From positions 1 to 20,033 of the forward strand of contig DATMEO010000051.1 of NCBI GenBank assembly GCA_035556515.1: a DNA stretch of 20,033 nucleotides, given 5' to 3'. Within the stretch, counting starts at the first letter, position 1. Every line of letters begins with the position of its first letter. The notes under the pieces were generated by a model. That model saw only the letters and a list, made by a program, of their open reading frames with translations. It had not been told where the DNA came from and ran no database searches. Source of the stretch: Gaiellasilicea sp035556515 (GTDB lineage: Bacteria; Actinomycetota; Thermoleophilia; Gaiellales; Gaiellaceae). The translations under genes and the position numbers were made by a program. Below, piece after piece: positions 1-8,172 of the stretch.

Positions 1-900
1 GGGTGATTCTAGTTGCGATTGGCACTTGATCGGCTCAGATGAGCTAGGGTGTGTAACTGGCCCTGCGGCCAGGACCCCGGCCGAAAGCCCGCAATCTCCC
101 GACGCGCTTCGGCGCGCGAGACGAAGGAGCCTAGGCGAACAGGATTCGACTTGCAGGGCCAGCTTTCGTTGTCAGCGCCGGCGTTCGGTGATGGCGAGTT
201 GCGGGCATCCGGACTCATCGTCGTCGCACCGAACGTGCCGCCGGACACGAGGGCAGGGGCCACGCCCGCATCCCAGACGCACTGCTCGAACGGTGAAGAA
301 GGTGCGCGAGTTAGGGCGCTCTGCTATCGCGAACCGCGCAGAAGGACTAGCCTCCGCGTACCGCGGGGCGGCGGGGTCTGGCTCACTCGACCATCCCAAG
401 CGGCTGGGTGGAGTCTGCGGCAAACGTTCGTCGCCTCGCGGTTCGACTATCGGGTTGAGCTACGACGGGTTGGCCTGCCGCCGGACCCGCTGTGGCGCAG
501 CCCGCGTTGCATTGGAAGACGGGCTTGAGGATCCGTTCGAAAGGGTCGAACCGAAGCATGAGCGAGTTGCGGTACCGACACCCGTCGTACCCACACCCGT
601 CGAGCCCAGCACGCCGCAGCGAAAGTCAGCGGATGAGCGGAAAGAGGCACTCGGACGCGCTGGCTGGGCTTCTAGGATCGTGTGGCTGGGCTAGTGATCT
701 TCGGCGGCGAGAAGCGCACGTCAGTCAGCGTCGACGAGTGGGGCAACACGAACGTTCAGAAGCTGTAGAGACGGGCTGCACAGCGGCCCCGGCACTCCCC
801 CAAGAGAGACACCAGGGCCGCACCCGGCCCTATCGGCAGAATCCGGCCGCCCGGTTGTAAAGCTGGCCGCAAGGAACGGCGAATCCGCCAAGCGTGGGGC
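1..900. other. Gene-poor region with possible decayed coding remnants
   Basis: About 0.9 kb without an intact gene that I can support. The open frames here have mixed, arginine/serine-rich composition, no ribosome-binding site and no recognisable domain. Two patches look more protein-like. One is the plus-strand frame ending at the stop near 694, with proline-rich PTPVVPTPVEPSTP around 580-615. The other is a different plus frame at 682-765 that reads VIFGGEKRTSVSVDEWG and ends at TAG 766-768. They could be two frames of one frameshifted gene, or chance. A small hairpin (CTGGCC/GGCCAG, 57-72) is present. Function unknown. Confidence 0.5.
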
Positions 901-1140
901 TCAGCTGACAATCGCCATGACGATCGAAACGATGAGTGCCGCGAGGGCGATGCTGAGCGAGAGAAGCCGCCCGAAGATGATGTCCGGGTCGACGTCGAAG
1001 TGCTCGGCTACGGCCGGGATGTCGATCGGCACCATGGCCTTCGCTGCGCGAGTCGGCGCCGTCTTGACGTACCTGGCGAACTCGTCGCCGTACCGTTCGT
1101 AGATCTCCTTGAGGATCGCGAAGTCGGTCGGCGGTCGCAC
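901..1140 (-). CDS. Small protein with C-terminal transmembrane helix
   Basis: A 79-residue protein if translation starts at GTG 1140. The frame stays open upstream to a TTG at 1197, but that extension is arginine-rich and unconvincing. Residues 1-50 are soluble and charged (ILKEIYERYGDEFARYV, then VPIDIPAVAEHFDVDPDIIF). Residues about 58-78 are a single hydrophobic helix (LLSLSIALAALIVSIVMAIV) that ends at the C-terminus, giving a tail-anchored layout. A -10-like TAGCTT lies 8 nt before the GTG with no Shine-Dalgarno, which suggests a leaderless transcript. I do not recognise the family. It lies downstream of tRNA-Glu on the same strand. Confidence 0.6.
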   Translation of the reverse strand: MRPPTDFAILKEIYERYGDEFARYVKTAPTRAAKAMVPIDIPAVAEHFDVDPDIIFGRLLSLSIALAALIVSIVMAIVS

Positions 1141-1148
1141 CCGACCGA

Positions 1149-1154
1149 AAGCTA
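1149..1154 (-). promoter_or_regulatory. Candidate -10 element (TAGCTT) for the small membrane protein
   Basis: TAGCTT on the minus strand fits TAnnnT and sits 8 nt upstream of the GTG at 1140. This places the expected transcription start at or next to the start codon. It also explains the missing ribosome-binding site. No clear -35 was seen. Confidence 0.35.
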
Positions 1155-1326
1155 ATTCGTGACGCGCCGGCCGACGGGTGTTCCCCTCCTGGCCCAAGCG
1201 CCGTTCGAACGGTGATGGCCGCTCGGGCTGGCCGCGAGCTCGCGACCTGGGCGGGCGTACGAGACCCGTGTGGCACGCCTGACCGACGGAGCCATGCGGC
1301 TTTCGTCGAGTCCAAGCTAGAGAGGA

Positions 1327-1399
1327 AGGCCCATACGGGATTCGAACCCGTGCCGCCGCCGTGAGAGGGCGGTGTCCTAGGCCACTAGACGAATGGGCC
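1327..1399 (-). tRNA. tRNA-Glu (anticodon CTC)
   Basis: A complete cloverleaf can be read on the minus strand. The acceptor stem is GGCCCAT/ATGGGCC, the D arm begins GTCTAGTGG, and the anticodon stem CCGCC/GGCGG encloses the loop CTCTCAC, giving anticodon CTC. The T arm is ACGGG-TTCGAAT-CCCGT. CCA is not encoded and must be added after transcription. Sequence and loop match bacterial tRNA-Glu. No U-run terminator was visible downstream. Confidence 0.96.
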
Positions 1400-1412
1400 G
1401 TGGCGCTGCGGC

Positions 1413-1418
1413 AGTGTA
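1413..1418 (-). promoter_or_regulatory. Candidate -10 (TACACT) of tRNA-Glu
   Basis: TACACT on the minus strand, 13 nt upstream of the tRNA 5' end at 1399, is a good TAnnnT match at the expected distance. The -35 region is not convincing. Confidence 0.45.
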
Positions 1419-1494
1419 GCTGAACCCGAAACGAGGCTTTACCAAGGCTTTGCCTTCGCTTGCCGGGCTGTTGGGAGGCCCCCGGGCATCCTGA

Positions 1495-1513
1495 CCTCGT
1501 GAGCGAAACGAGG
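1495..1513 (+). promoter_or_regulatory. Leader hairpin overlapping the ribosome-binding site of the 1525 gene
   Basis: CCTCGT (1495-1500) can pair with ACGAGG (1508-1513). The right arm runs into the AGGAGG Shine-Dalgarno (1511-1516) of the gene starting at 1525. Part of that arm, CGAAACGAGG (1504-1513), is a direct repeat of 1427-1436. The hairpin is short, so a role in translation control is only a suggestion. Confidence 0.3.
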
Positions 1514-1524
1514 AGGAATCGACG

Positions 1525-2022
1525 ATGACGAAGCTCCTGATCGGCCTACTCGGTGCAGGCGTGATCGCGACCGCCGGCTACGCGGCCGCGACCGGCCTCG
1601 AGACCGATCCGGCCCGCACCGTCTCGCTCCCGGGCGCGACGAGCACCGGCGAGACGACCACGTCGTCCACCAGCACGGCCGGAACGACGACCGACGATGT
1701 CAACGACATCTCGGGTCCCTGCGACGAGGCCGAGCACCGGAACGATCCGCGCTGCACCGGTGTCAGCACGCCGGTCCCGGCACCGGCCCGCGGAGTCACG
1801 ACCGGTGACGACGACGGGCCCGGCGACATCTCCGGCCCGTGCGACGAGGCGGAGCACCGGAACGACCCGCGCTGCACCGGCGGAGCGGCTGCCGACGACC
1901 GAGGCGGCGACGACGACAACTCCGGCCGTGGCTCACGCGACGACGGAGACGACGACCGCAGCGGCCACGGCGGCGACGACGACGACGGAGACCGCTCCGG
2001 CTCGAACAGCGGCAAGGGCTAG
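1525..2022 (+). CDS. Secreted acidic low-complexity protein with two C/H/C motifs
   Basis: A 165-residue protein. Residues 1-22 form a signal peptide or membrane anchor (KLLIGLLGAGVIATAGYAAA). A Thr/Ser-rich linker follows (about 38-58), then two identical copies of DISGPCDEAEHRNDPRCTG at residues 61-79 and 101-119, then an Asp/Gly/Ser/Arg tail (125-165) rich in DDD and SGRG. Each 19-residue copy has Cys, His and Cys (C66/H71/C77; C106/H111/C117), which could bind metal or form a disulfide. The DNA copies differ only at six synonymous positions. An AGGAGG ribosome-binding site sits 8 nt before the ATG. The gene is 36 bp upstream of a cupredoxin, probably in one operon. The tail resembles that of the protein at 4551-4883. 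Family unknown. Confidence 0.85.
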   Translation: MTKLLIGLLGAGVIATAGYAAATGLETDPARTVSLPGATSTGETTTSSTSTAGTTTDDVNDISGPCDEAEHRNDPRCTGVSTPVPAPARGVTTGDDDGPGDISGPCDEAEHRNDPRCTGGAAADDRGGDDDNSGRGSRDDGDDDRSGHGGDDDDGDRSGSNSGKG

Positions 2023-2058
2023 TCCACGACAACCACAACCATCCGAGGAGAACACGAC

Positions 2059-2415
2059 ATGAAGCTCATCCTGCTCAGCCTGGTCGCCACGCTTGTCACG
2101 GCGGTGTCGCTCGCGGCAGTCGCCCAGAGCGCCACCACCGCGCAGACCGTCCGTGTGACCGAGGTCGACTACTCGATCCGGCTCTCTGCCAAGCCGAAGC
2201 CGGGCACCGTCAAGTTCGTGATCCGGAACGTCGGCGACGACGGGCACGACTTCTGGCTCAAGGGCGGCGGCAAGACCTGGAAGACCCGCATCATCGGCGA
2301 GGCCGGCTCCGCCACGCTGACCACCAAGCTGAAGAAGGGCGTCCGCTACTCCTTCTGGTGCGCGGTCGGCTCGCACCGCTCGAAGGGCATGAGCGGAAGC
2401 TTCGTCGCCCGTTAG
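2059..2415 (+). CDS. Secreted cupredoxin (plastocyanin/azurin-like) with type-1 copper site
   Basis: A 118-residue protein with a signal peptide (residues 1-26, ending near SATTA) and a single cupredoxin domain (about 30-118). The family binds one copper through His, Cys, His and Met. All four can be assigned here: H63 in GDDGHDFWL, then C101, H106 and M111 in the closing loop FWCAVGSHRSKGM. The first His is followed by Asp-Phe, as in many small bacterial cupredoxins. Likely role: extracytoplasmic electron transfer or copper handling; the partner is unknown. Ribosome-binding site GAGGAG (2045-2050) lies 8 nt before the ATG. It follows the C/H/C-motif protein and precedes a strong terminator and a two-component system. 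Confidence 0.88.
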   Translation: MKLILLSLVATLVTAVSLAAVAQSATTAQTVRVTEVDYSIRLSAKPKPGTVKFVIRNVGDDGHDFWLKGGGKTWKTRIIGEAGSATLTTKLKKGVRYSFWCAVGSHRSKGMSGSFVAR

Positions 2416-2426
2416 GGGTCGGCGAG

Positions 2427-2460
2427 CACGGGGCGCCCTCTCCCCTGGGGGCGCCCCGTG
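2427..2460 (+). terminator. Strong hairpin terminator after the cupredoxin gene
   Basis: A perfect 12-bp GC-rich stem, CACGGGGCGCCC (2427-2438) with GGGCGCCCCGTG (2449-2460), and a 10-nt loop, 11 nt after the stop codon. A short T-containing stretch (GCTTGTT) follows rather than a long U-run. It separates the 1525-2415 pair from the response regulator gene. Confidence 0.8.
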
Positions 2461-2494
2461 GCTTGTTCCAGACGTCGAAGGGCACACTGCAAAC

Positions 2495-3183
<689 letters not shown>

Positions 3184-3187
<4 letters not shown>

Positions 3188-4551
3188 GCCTGCGGCTCAA
3201 ACTGCTTGCGGCCTTCGCGTACGTGCTCGTGCTCGTCCTGATCGCGCTCGAGATCCCGCTCGTGCTCAGTCTCTCCAGCCGCGTCGACAGCGAGGTGCGC
3301 TCGCAGGCAGCGGCGCAGGCGCAGGTCGTCGCGGCCGCCGCGTCCGCCCGGATCGCGGACCTGCCGCAGCTGCAACGAGTAGTCGAGCAGGCGGGACGGG
3401 ACCTCGGTGCCCGCGTGATCGTCGTCGGCCCGCGCGGCGGGCTGCTGGCCGACTCGGCCGGCACCGGCCTCCGTAGCCAGTCGTACGCCGACCGGCCCGA
3501 GATTGCGTCCGCCCTGGCGGGCGCCTCGCAGCAGGGAACGCGGCACAGCGACACGGTCGGCGAGGAGCTCCTCTTCACGGCCGTGCCGATTCTCGACCAG
3601 GGACGCACCGTCGGCGCCGTTCGCGTGACGCAGAGCAACGGCGCCGTGTCCGAGCGCGTCCGGCGGAACGTGCTCGTCGTCGTCGGCGTCGGGCTCGCCG
3701 CGCTTGCGCTTGGCCTGGCACTCGCCTGGGTGCTCGCGGGCTCGCTCGCCCGGCCGCTGCGAGCGCTCGCGAGCACCGCGCGCCGCGTCGAGAACGGCGA
3801 GCTCGACGCCCGCGCCGACGTGACCGGAGCGCGCGAACAGCAGGAGGTCGCGATCGCCTTCAACGAGATGACCGACCGGCTCGGCCAGGCGCTCGAGGCG
3901 CAGCGCGAGTTCGTCGGCAACGCCTCGCATCAGCTGCGGACGCCGCTCACCGGGCTGCGGCTGCGGCTCGAGGCGGCCGGCCTGAAGACCGACGACCCGG
4001 CCGTGCGGCAGGAGCTCGAGCTCGCCGAGGCGGAGGTCGAGCGGCTGACGCGGCTGCTCAACTCGCTGCTCACGCTCGCGCGCGACGGCGACCGGCCGAC
4101 GCTGCGGGCACCGGTTTCGCTCCGGGGTGCGTCCGAGTCGGCCTACGAGCGCTGGTTGCCGCGCGCCGAGGCGAGCGGACACGTGCTCGCACTCGAAGGC
4201 GACGGCGATGCCTTCGTCCGCGCGGCGGACGAGGACGTCGCGATCACGCTCGACAACCTGATCGAGAATGCGCTCGTGTACGCGCCTCCGGGGACGACCG
4301 TGACCGTGACGTGGGACTCGAACGGCCACCTGGCCGTGCTCGACGAGGGGCCGGGCGTCCCGCCCGGAGAGGAGCGCCAGGTCTTCGAGCGCTTCCGGCG
4401 CGGCCGCACCGACCGGCCCGGCACCGGGCTCGGCCTGGCGATCGTCGAAGCGCTGGCGCGGCGCTGGGGCGGCTCCGCCTCGATCAGCACCCGCGACGGC
4501 GGCACCGGCACGCGCGCCGAGGTCGTCCTGCCCCTGGCGGTGACGAGCTGA
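3184..4551 (+). CDS. HAMP-domain sensor histidine kinase
   Basis: A 455-residue membrane kinase partnering the response regulator. Helix 1 (about 7-29) and helix 2 (about 163-185) enclose an extracytoplasmic sensor of about 130 residues with an alanine-rich first helix. HAMP follows (186-240), then the dimerisation/phospho-acceptor region with H249 in GNASHQLRTPL, then the ATPase domain: N box around DNLIENA (N358/N362), G1 box DEGPG (387-391) and G2 box GTGLGLAI (413-420). Full length with all catalytic boxes present. The sensor domain has no motif that I can match to a ligand. Its stop codon overlaps the start of the next gene (TGATG), which extends the operon to three genes. Confidence 0.96.
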
Positions 4552-4883
4552 TGCGCACGGTGCTCCTCGGCCTGCTCGGGCTCGCGCTCGCGGTCACGGT
4601 CGGCCTCGGCGTCCACCTGGTCACCCGCAGCACGATCTCGCTGCCCGTCGTCCAGCTCGAGCCCGCGCCGGCGCTGGCGCCGCCCGCCGCGACCACGACG
4701 ACCGAGGAGACGACCACGGAGCGAACCGAGACGGAGTCGGAAACCGAGTCAGAGCCACCGCCGCCTGTGACCGCAGCCCCGTCCACGGACACGGACGACG
4801 ATAGTTCCGGCCGGGGCCGGGGGAGGGGCCGCTCCGGCGGCGACTCCGGTGGCAACAGCGGGCCCGGCAGCGACGACGACTGA
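4551..4883 (+). CDS. Small membrane/secreted protein with acidic SGRG-rich tail
   Basis: A 110-residue protein starting at the ATG that overlaps the kinase stop codon by one base, so it is translationally coupled. Residues 1-24 are a hydrophobic helix (LLGLLGLALAVTVGLGVHLV). SLPVVQLEPAPALAP follows, then a Thr/Glu-rich stretch (48-68: TTTTEETTT, then TETESETESE), a proline patch (69-78) and an Asp/Ser/Gly/Arg tail (80-110: DDDSSGRGRGRGR to the final DDD). The order hydrophobic start, SLP, Thr-rich, DDD-SGRG tail is the same as in the protein at 1525-2022, but the C/H/C motifs are missing. Probably anchored, with the disordered tail outside. Function unknown. Operon position suggests a link to the kinase signal. 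Confidence 0.78.
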   Translation: MRTVLLGLLGLALAVTVGLGVHLVTRSTISLPVVQLEPAPALAPPAATTTTEETTTERTETESETESEPPPPVTAAPSTDTDDDSSGRGRGRGRSGGDSGGNSGPGSDDD

Positions 4884-4887
4884 CGCA

Positions 4888-4893
4888 TAGGAT
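4888..4893 (+). promoter_or_regulatory. Candidate -10 (TAGGAT) of a leaderless tetR transcript
   Basis: TAGGAT sits 9 nt before the GTG at 4903, and no Shine-Dalgarno lies between. This spacing would put the transcription start at the GTG, as is common for leaderless genes in Actinomycetota. Confidence 0.45.
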
Positions 4894-4902
4894 CCGCGCG
4901 CT

Positions 4903-5496
4903 GTGGCGAAGGACACGCAGCGGCAGAAGCAGCGCCAGATCCTGCGGGCAGCGATCACGGTCTTCGCGCGGTCCGGCTACCACACGAGCCGCGTCTCCGA
5001 CGTCGCCAAGGAGGCCGGCGTCGCCTACGGGCTCGTCTACCACTACTTCGGCTCGAAGGAAGAACTGCTCGAGGCGATCTTCAAGCGCACCTGGTCGAGG
5101 ATGCTCGAGGCGGTCGAGGAGGTCGAGCGCGAGGGGGCGCCGGCCCGTGATCAGCTCGCCGCCGTTGCCCGGATCGTGCTCGGCGCCTGGCCGATCGACC
5201 CCGACCTGGTGCGCGTGCTCGTCCGGGAGGTGGCGCGCTCGCCGCAGCTCGGACGTGAGGTCGACGAGATCGCACACGCCTTCCAGGCGCTCGAGCGAAT
5301 CGTCTCCCGCGGGCAGGAGCGGGGCGAGCTCCGCACCGACGTCGACCCGCAGCTCGCGGCGTGGATCCTCTACGGCGCGCTCGAGGAGATCCTGACCGGC
5401 TGGGTCTTCGAGCGGCTGCCTGCGAGCGACGACGACGTCGAGCAGGCCGAGCGGACGGTCGTCGCGCTGCTCACGGACGGCCTCGCGGTGGATTGA
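4903..5496 (+). CDS. TetR-family transcriptional regulator
   Basis: A 197-residue regulator from a GTG start. The N-terminal DNA-binding domain spans about residues 8-56: QILRAAITVFARSGYHTSR, then the helix-turn-helix SDVAKEAGVAYGLVYHYFGSKEELL. The C-terminal helical ligand-binding domain (about 70-190) has an EEILTGWVFE segment. The GYH...V..IAK-type N-terminus is of the kind seen in FadR-like (acyl-CoA-responsive) TetR proteins, but the ligand cannot be read from sequence. Immediately downstream, beginning inside its last codons, is an array of ATTGA/TCAAT inverted repeats in front of the secreted protease gene. These are candidate operators, so it may repress the protease block rather than only itself. 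Confidence 0.93.
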   Translation: MAKDTQRQKQRQILRAAITVFARSGYHTSRVSDVAKEAGVAYGLVYHYFGSKEELLEAIFKRTWSRMLEAVEEVEREGAPARDQLAAVARIVLGAWPIDPDLVRVLVREVARSPQLGREVDEIAHAFQALERIVSRGQERGELRTDVDPQLAAWILYGALEEILTGWVFERLPASDDDVEQAERTVVALLTDGLAVD

Positions 5497-5531
5497 TTTG
5501 TCAATCGGTTTCGATTGATTCATCAGTCAAT
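5492..5531 (+). promoter_or_regulatory. Four alternating half-sites: candidate TetR operator
   Basis: ATTGA (5492-5496), TCAAT (5501-5505), ATTGA (5514-5518) and TCAAT (5527-5531) alternate in orientation. The centre contains a perfect palindrome TCAATCG-GTTT-CGATTGA (5501-5518). The stretch is markedly A/T-richer than its surroundings. It begins in the tetR stop codon and lies about 90 bp before the start codon of the protease gene. TetR proteins bind such palindromes as dimers. Promoter elements were not clear: TAGGAC at 5575-5580 and TATTCA at 5541-5546 are weak candidates. Confidence 0.55.
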
Positions 5532-5622
5532 TACAAGTGTTATTCAGGTTGGTTTAGGGACCGAAAATGAACGGTAGGACTCGCCAGTTCGTTCGTTCAC
5601 ACAACGTGAATTGGAGTCCTGC

Positions 5623-8160
5623 ATGCGCGCACGTCTCTTGCTGCTCGGCCTTGTCCTCGGGCTGACAGCGCTCCTCCCGGCTGCCGCCAACGCGGCCGCC
5701 CCTGCAGCCGGCACTGTCTCGCCGGTCGCCCCGTCATCCAGCTGGAGCGGCGGGCCCTTCCTCACCTCGAACCCGTCAGGCATCTGCCTTGTGGTCGATC
5801 CGTCGTGCGACAACTACTCGCTGACGATCGTGCCGCCGGCTGCCGGCAGCTACACGGTCGAGATCGCCACGACGCCCTCGGCCGAGGGTGACGACTACGA
5901 CCTCTTCGTCAACGGCCCCGGCGGCGAGCGGGTCGGCAGCTCGACCTCGCCGGGCGGGAACGAGAAGGTCGTCCTGACGAACCCCGCCGGCGGCACCTAC
6001 ACCGTCAGCACGCTCGCCTGGCTCGTCCAGCCCGGCGGCACCTACCAGGGCAGGGCGACGATGAGCGTCGGCGCGCCGCCCACCCCCGTCGACACCGGCA
6101 GCGTCCTCTATTCCTACGACCCGGCGGCGGCGCAGGCGTCGGTCGAGGTTCCGCTTCGTGTCGTCGCGGTCGGCTTCGCCCCCGGCGAGCTCGACGAGGC
6201 GAAGGTGCTCGGGGAGATCCCGAACTACCAGCGGCCGGGCGTGCTGATCCCGCGCGGCCAGACCTCGAGCGGCGACCAGTTCCCCCTCTTCGGCGCCGAG
6301 ACGCTCGTCAATCACGGGCGCAACTACTACAACAACACGACCCCGTTCACGGTCCCCTACGAGTACAAGTGGAAGCCGCACTTCGTCTACGCGTCTTCCG
6401 CGTTCACGCAGGGCCTCTTCACTGCGATGAAGGCGAACTCGACGACCGGCGACTTCGCCAAGTCGGGCAACCGCCAGTACCTCGAGGGCTACAACGCCAC
6501 CCGCGGCGCGTACCGCGGCACGGGCGCGCTCGTGGCGCCGAACGCTCCCGTCCGCTTCGTCGACGGCGAAAAGGTCGAGGACTGGATCGCGGCCAACTCG
6601 AAGGCGATGCTCGGCTGGGACGACCCCGCCCGCGGCAAGGGCCCGGGCCGCAACCCCGGCTACACCGTCTACATCCTGAACACGTGGGACTCGGCTGAGG
6701 CCCGCGCGATCCTGAAGCCGCAGAACGAGTACCACGTCTGGAAGGTCAACCGGATCGACCCGGACACGGGTGACTTCGACGGGATCGATTGGGCCCGCAA
6801 CTGGGGCGGACGCTACCGCTTCATGATGGTCGACACCGGCGCGGCTCCGAACCCGTACGAGGCCGAGACCTGGGGCAACCGCAACCGCTCCGTCTACGGC
6901 TCGGCGAACTACGACCCGCCACTCTGGGAGTACCGCGCGAAGGCGCCGCGGCCGGTCACGCTCGTGAACACGGGCGAGGGCATCGAGCAGGCGATCACCC
7001 CGGGCGCGACCTGGGACGAGAACCAGCTCAACTTCATGCTCGGCCGCACCGTCAACCAGGCGACCTCGTTCCGGTTCCTGCACTCGTATCTGTACGAGCC
7101 GCAGCCGGCGACGGGCCAGTACTGGTTCTCGGACAACGTCTGGCATGACGCGAAGGCAGAGCTGCCGTGGGCGTCGGACCTGTCGAAGCTCTACAACCAG
7201 GACGTCGTCCTGGCGGGCCTGCGGACGCTGACCCCGTACCTGACCTTCGCCGGTGACGTGCGCTTCGCGTACCTCGCCGAGGGCGGGGCGGACAACGACG
7301 CCGACCAGGCGATGCTCGACCAGGCGAAGCAGGACGGCGACGACGTCGCCGGCGCGCCGGGCGTCTCCATGCACACCGACACGGCGATGGACTACATCGA
7401 CCAGCAGACGCGGCTCTTCCGCGGCGGCGCGTGCTACACGACCGTGCCGGCGATCAACGTCGTCGCCGAGAAGCACTACGCGTGGGCGCTCCCGATCGCG
7501 GCCGGGATCGCGACGAACCGTGACGGGGTGCCGTGGGGCTACCTCGGCTCCGTCAACGACGTCTTCAAGTCGCCCCAGTCCGACCGCGACCAGTCGATGG
7601 CGTTCGCGCATCCGCAGGTCTCGGGCGGCGCGTTCACCTACACCTCGATCCACGAGGCGAGCCACTACCTCGGCCTCGCCCATCCGCACGACTCGATCGG
7701 CGCGACGCGCAAGGCGGACGGCTCGCCGCGGTACTACGACGGCTTCACGTGGGCGTTCAACTCGACCGCGTCACCGACGACGTACTCGCACACCGAGCTC
7801 GTCTACTCGATCCTCGACCAGGAGAACATCGCCCGCGGTCACGCTGCCTACTACCTGAAGTGGGCCGACGAAGGGCTCTCCCAGGCCGGTGACGCGTACG
7901 CGGCCAAGGGTGTCACGCTCGTCTCGCAGCTGCCGGCGAACGCCGCCCGGCTGCGCAAGGAGGCGATCGACAACTCGAAGCGGGCGGAGACGCTGTTCGC
8001 GCGCTTCGACTTCGTCAACGCGACGTTCGCCGCCCAGAAGGCGTGGCGGTCGGCCGCCGCCTACCGCGACCTCGCGCTCGGCCTCGCGCCCGGCACGAGC
8101 GAGCTGCAGAAGGGCACCAAGAAGGAAGGCGCCTCGGCCTGCCCGTCGGCCAAGCGCTAG
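5623..8160 (+). CDS. Secreted metzincin-like zinc metalloprotease with PPC domain
   Basis: An 845-residue exported protein. The start is ATG 5623, with GGAG (5613-5616) as ribosome-binding site; an in-frame TTG at 5611 would place that site inside the gene. The signal peptide is residues 1-24 (LLLLGLVLGLTALLPAAANA). A PPC-like beta domain follows (about 63-150, with the DDYDLFV core). A long catalytic region carries HEASHYLGLAHPHD at 677-690, matching the metzincin pattern HExxHxxGxxHxxD: zinc ligands H677, H681 and H687, general base E678. The Met-turn position appears as SPTTY (717-721), with Thr where Met is usual. The central 500 residues match no domain I know. First gene of a block of four exported proteins; likely an extracellular endopeptidase. 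Confidence 0.85.
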   Translation: MRARLLLLGLVLGLTALLPAAANAAAPAAGTVSPVAPSSSWSGGPFLTSNPSGICLVVDPSCDNYSLTIVPPAAGSYTVEIATTPSAEGDDYDLFVNGPGGERVGSSTSPGGNEKVVLTNPAGGTYTVSTLAWLVQPGGTYQGRATMSVGAPPTPVDTGSVLYSYDPAAAQASVEVPLRVVAVGFAPGELDEAKVLGEIPNYQRPGVLIPRGQTSSGDQFPLFGAETLVNHGRNYYNNTTPFTVPYEYKWKPHFVYASSAFTQGLFTAMKANSTTGDFAKSGNRQYLEGYNATRGAYRGTGALVAPNAPVRFVDGEKVEDWIAANSKAMLGWDDPARGKGPGRNPGYTVYILNTWDSAEARAILKPQNEYHVWKVNRIDPDTGDFDGIDWARNWGGRYRFMMVDTGAAPNPYEAETWGNRNRSVYGSANYDPPLWEYRAKAPRPVTLVNTGEGIEQAITPGATWDENQLNFMLGRTVNQATSFRFLHSYLYEPQPATGQYWFSDNVWHDAKAELPWASDLSKLYNQDVVLAGLRTLTPYLTFAGDVRFAYLAEGGADNDADQAMLDQAKQDGDDVAGAPGVSMHTDTAMDYIDQQTRLFRGGACYTTVPAINVVAEKHYAWALPIAAGIATNRDGVPWGYLGSVNDVFKSPQSDRDQSMAFAHPQVSGGAFTYTSIHEASHYLGLAHPHDSIGATRKADGSPRYYDGFTWAFNSTASPTTYSHTELVYSILDQENIARGHAAYYLKWADEGLSQAGDAYAAKGVTLVSQLPANAARLRKEAIDNSKRAETLFARFDFVNATFAAQKAWRSAAAYRDLALGLAPGTSELQKGTKKEGASACPSAKR

Positions 8161-8172
8161 AGCAGTCCCCAA

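Noticed and set aside
1201..1212. Perfect 12-nt palindrome CCGTTCGAACGG
   Set aside because: Isolated, not near a promoter or start that it could control. A single 12-nt palindrome in GC-rich DNA can arise by chance.
1829..1999. Simple-sequence artefact in the GAC-rich tail
   Set aside because: The frame has a good ribosome-binding site, a signal peptide and a duplicated motif with synonymous differences, so the low-complexity tail belongs to a real gene.
5776..7689. 637-codon open frame on the minus strand
   Set aside because: Antisense shadow of the metalloprotease gene. Composition is repetitive and Arg/Val/Asp-rich, with no ribosome-binding site.
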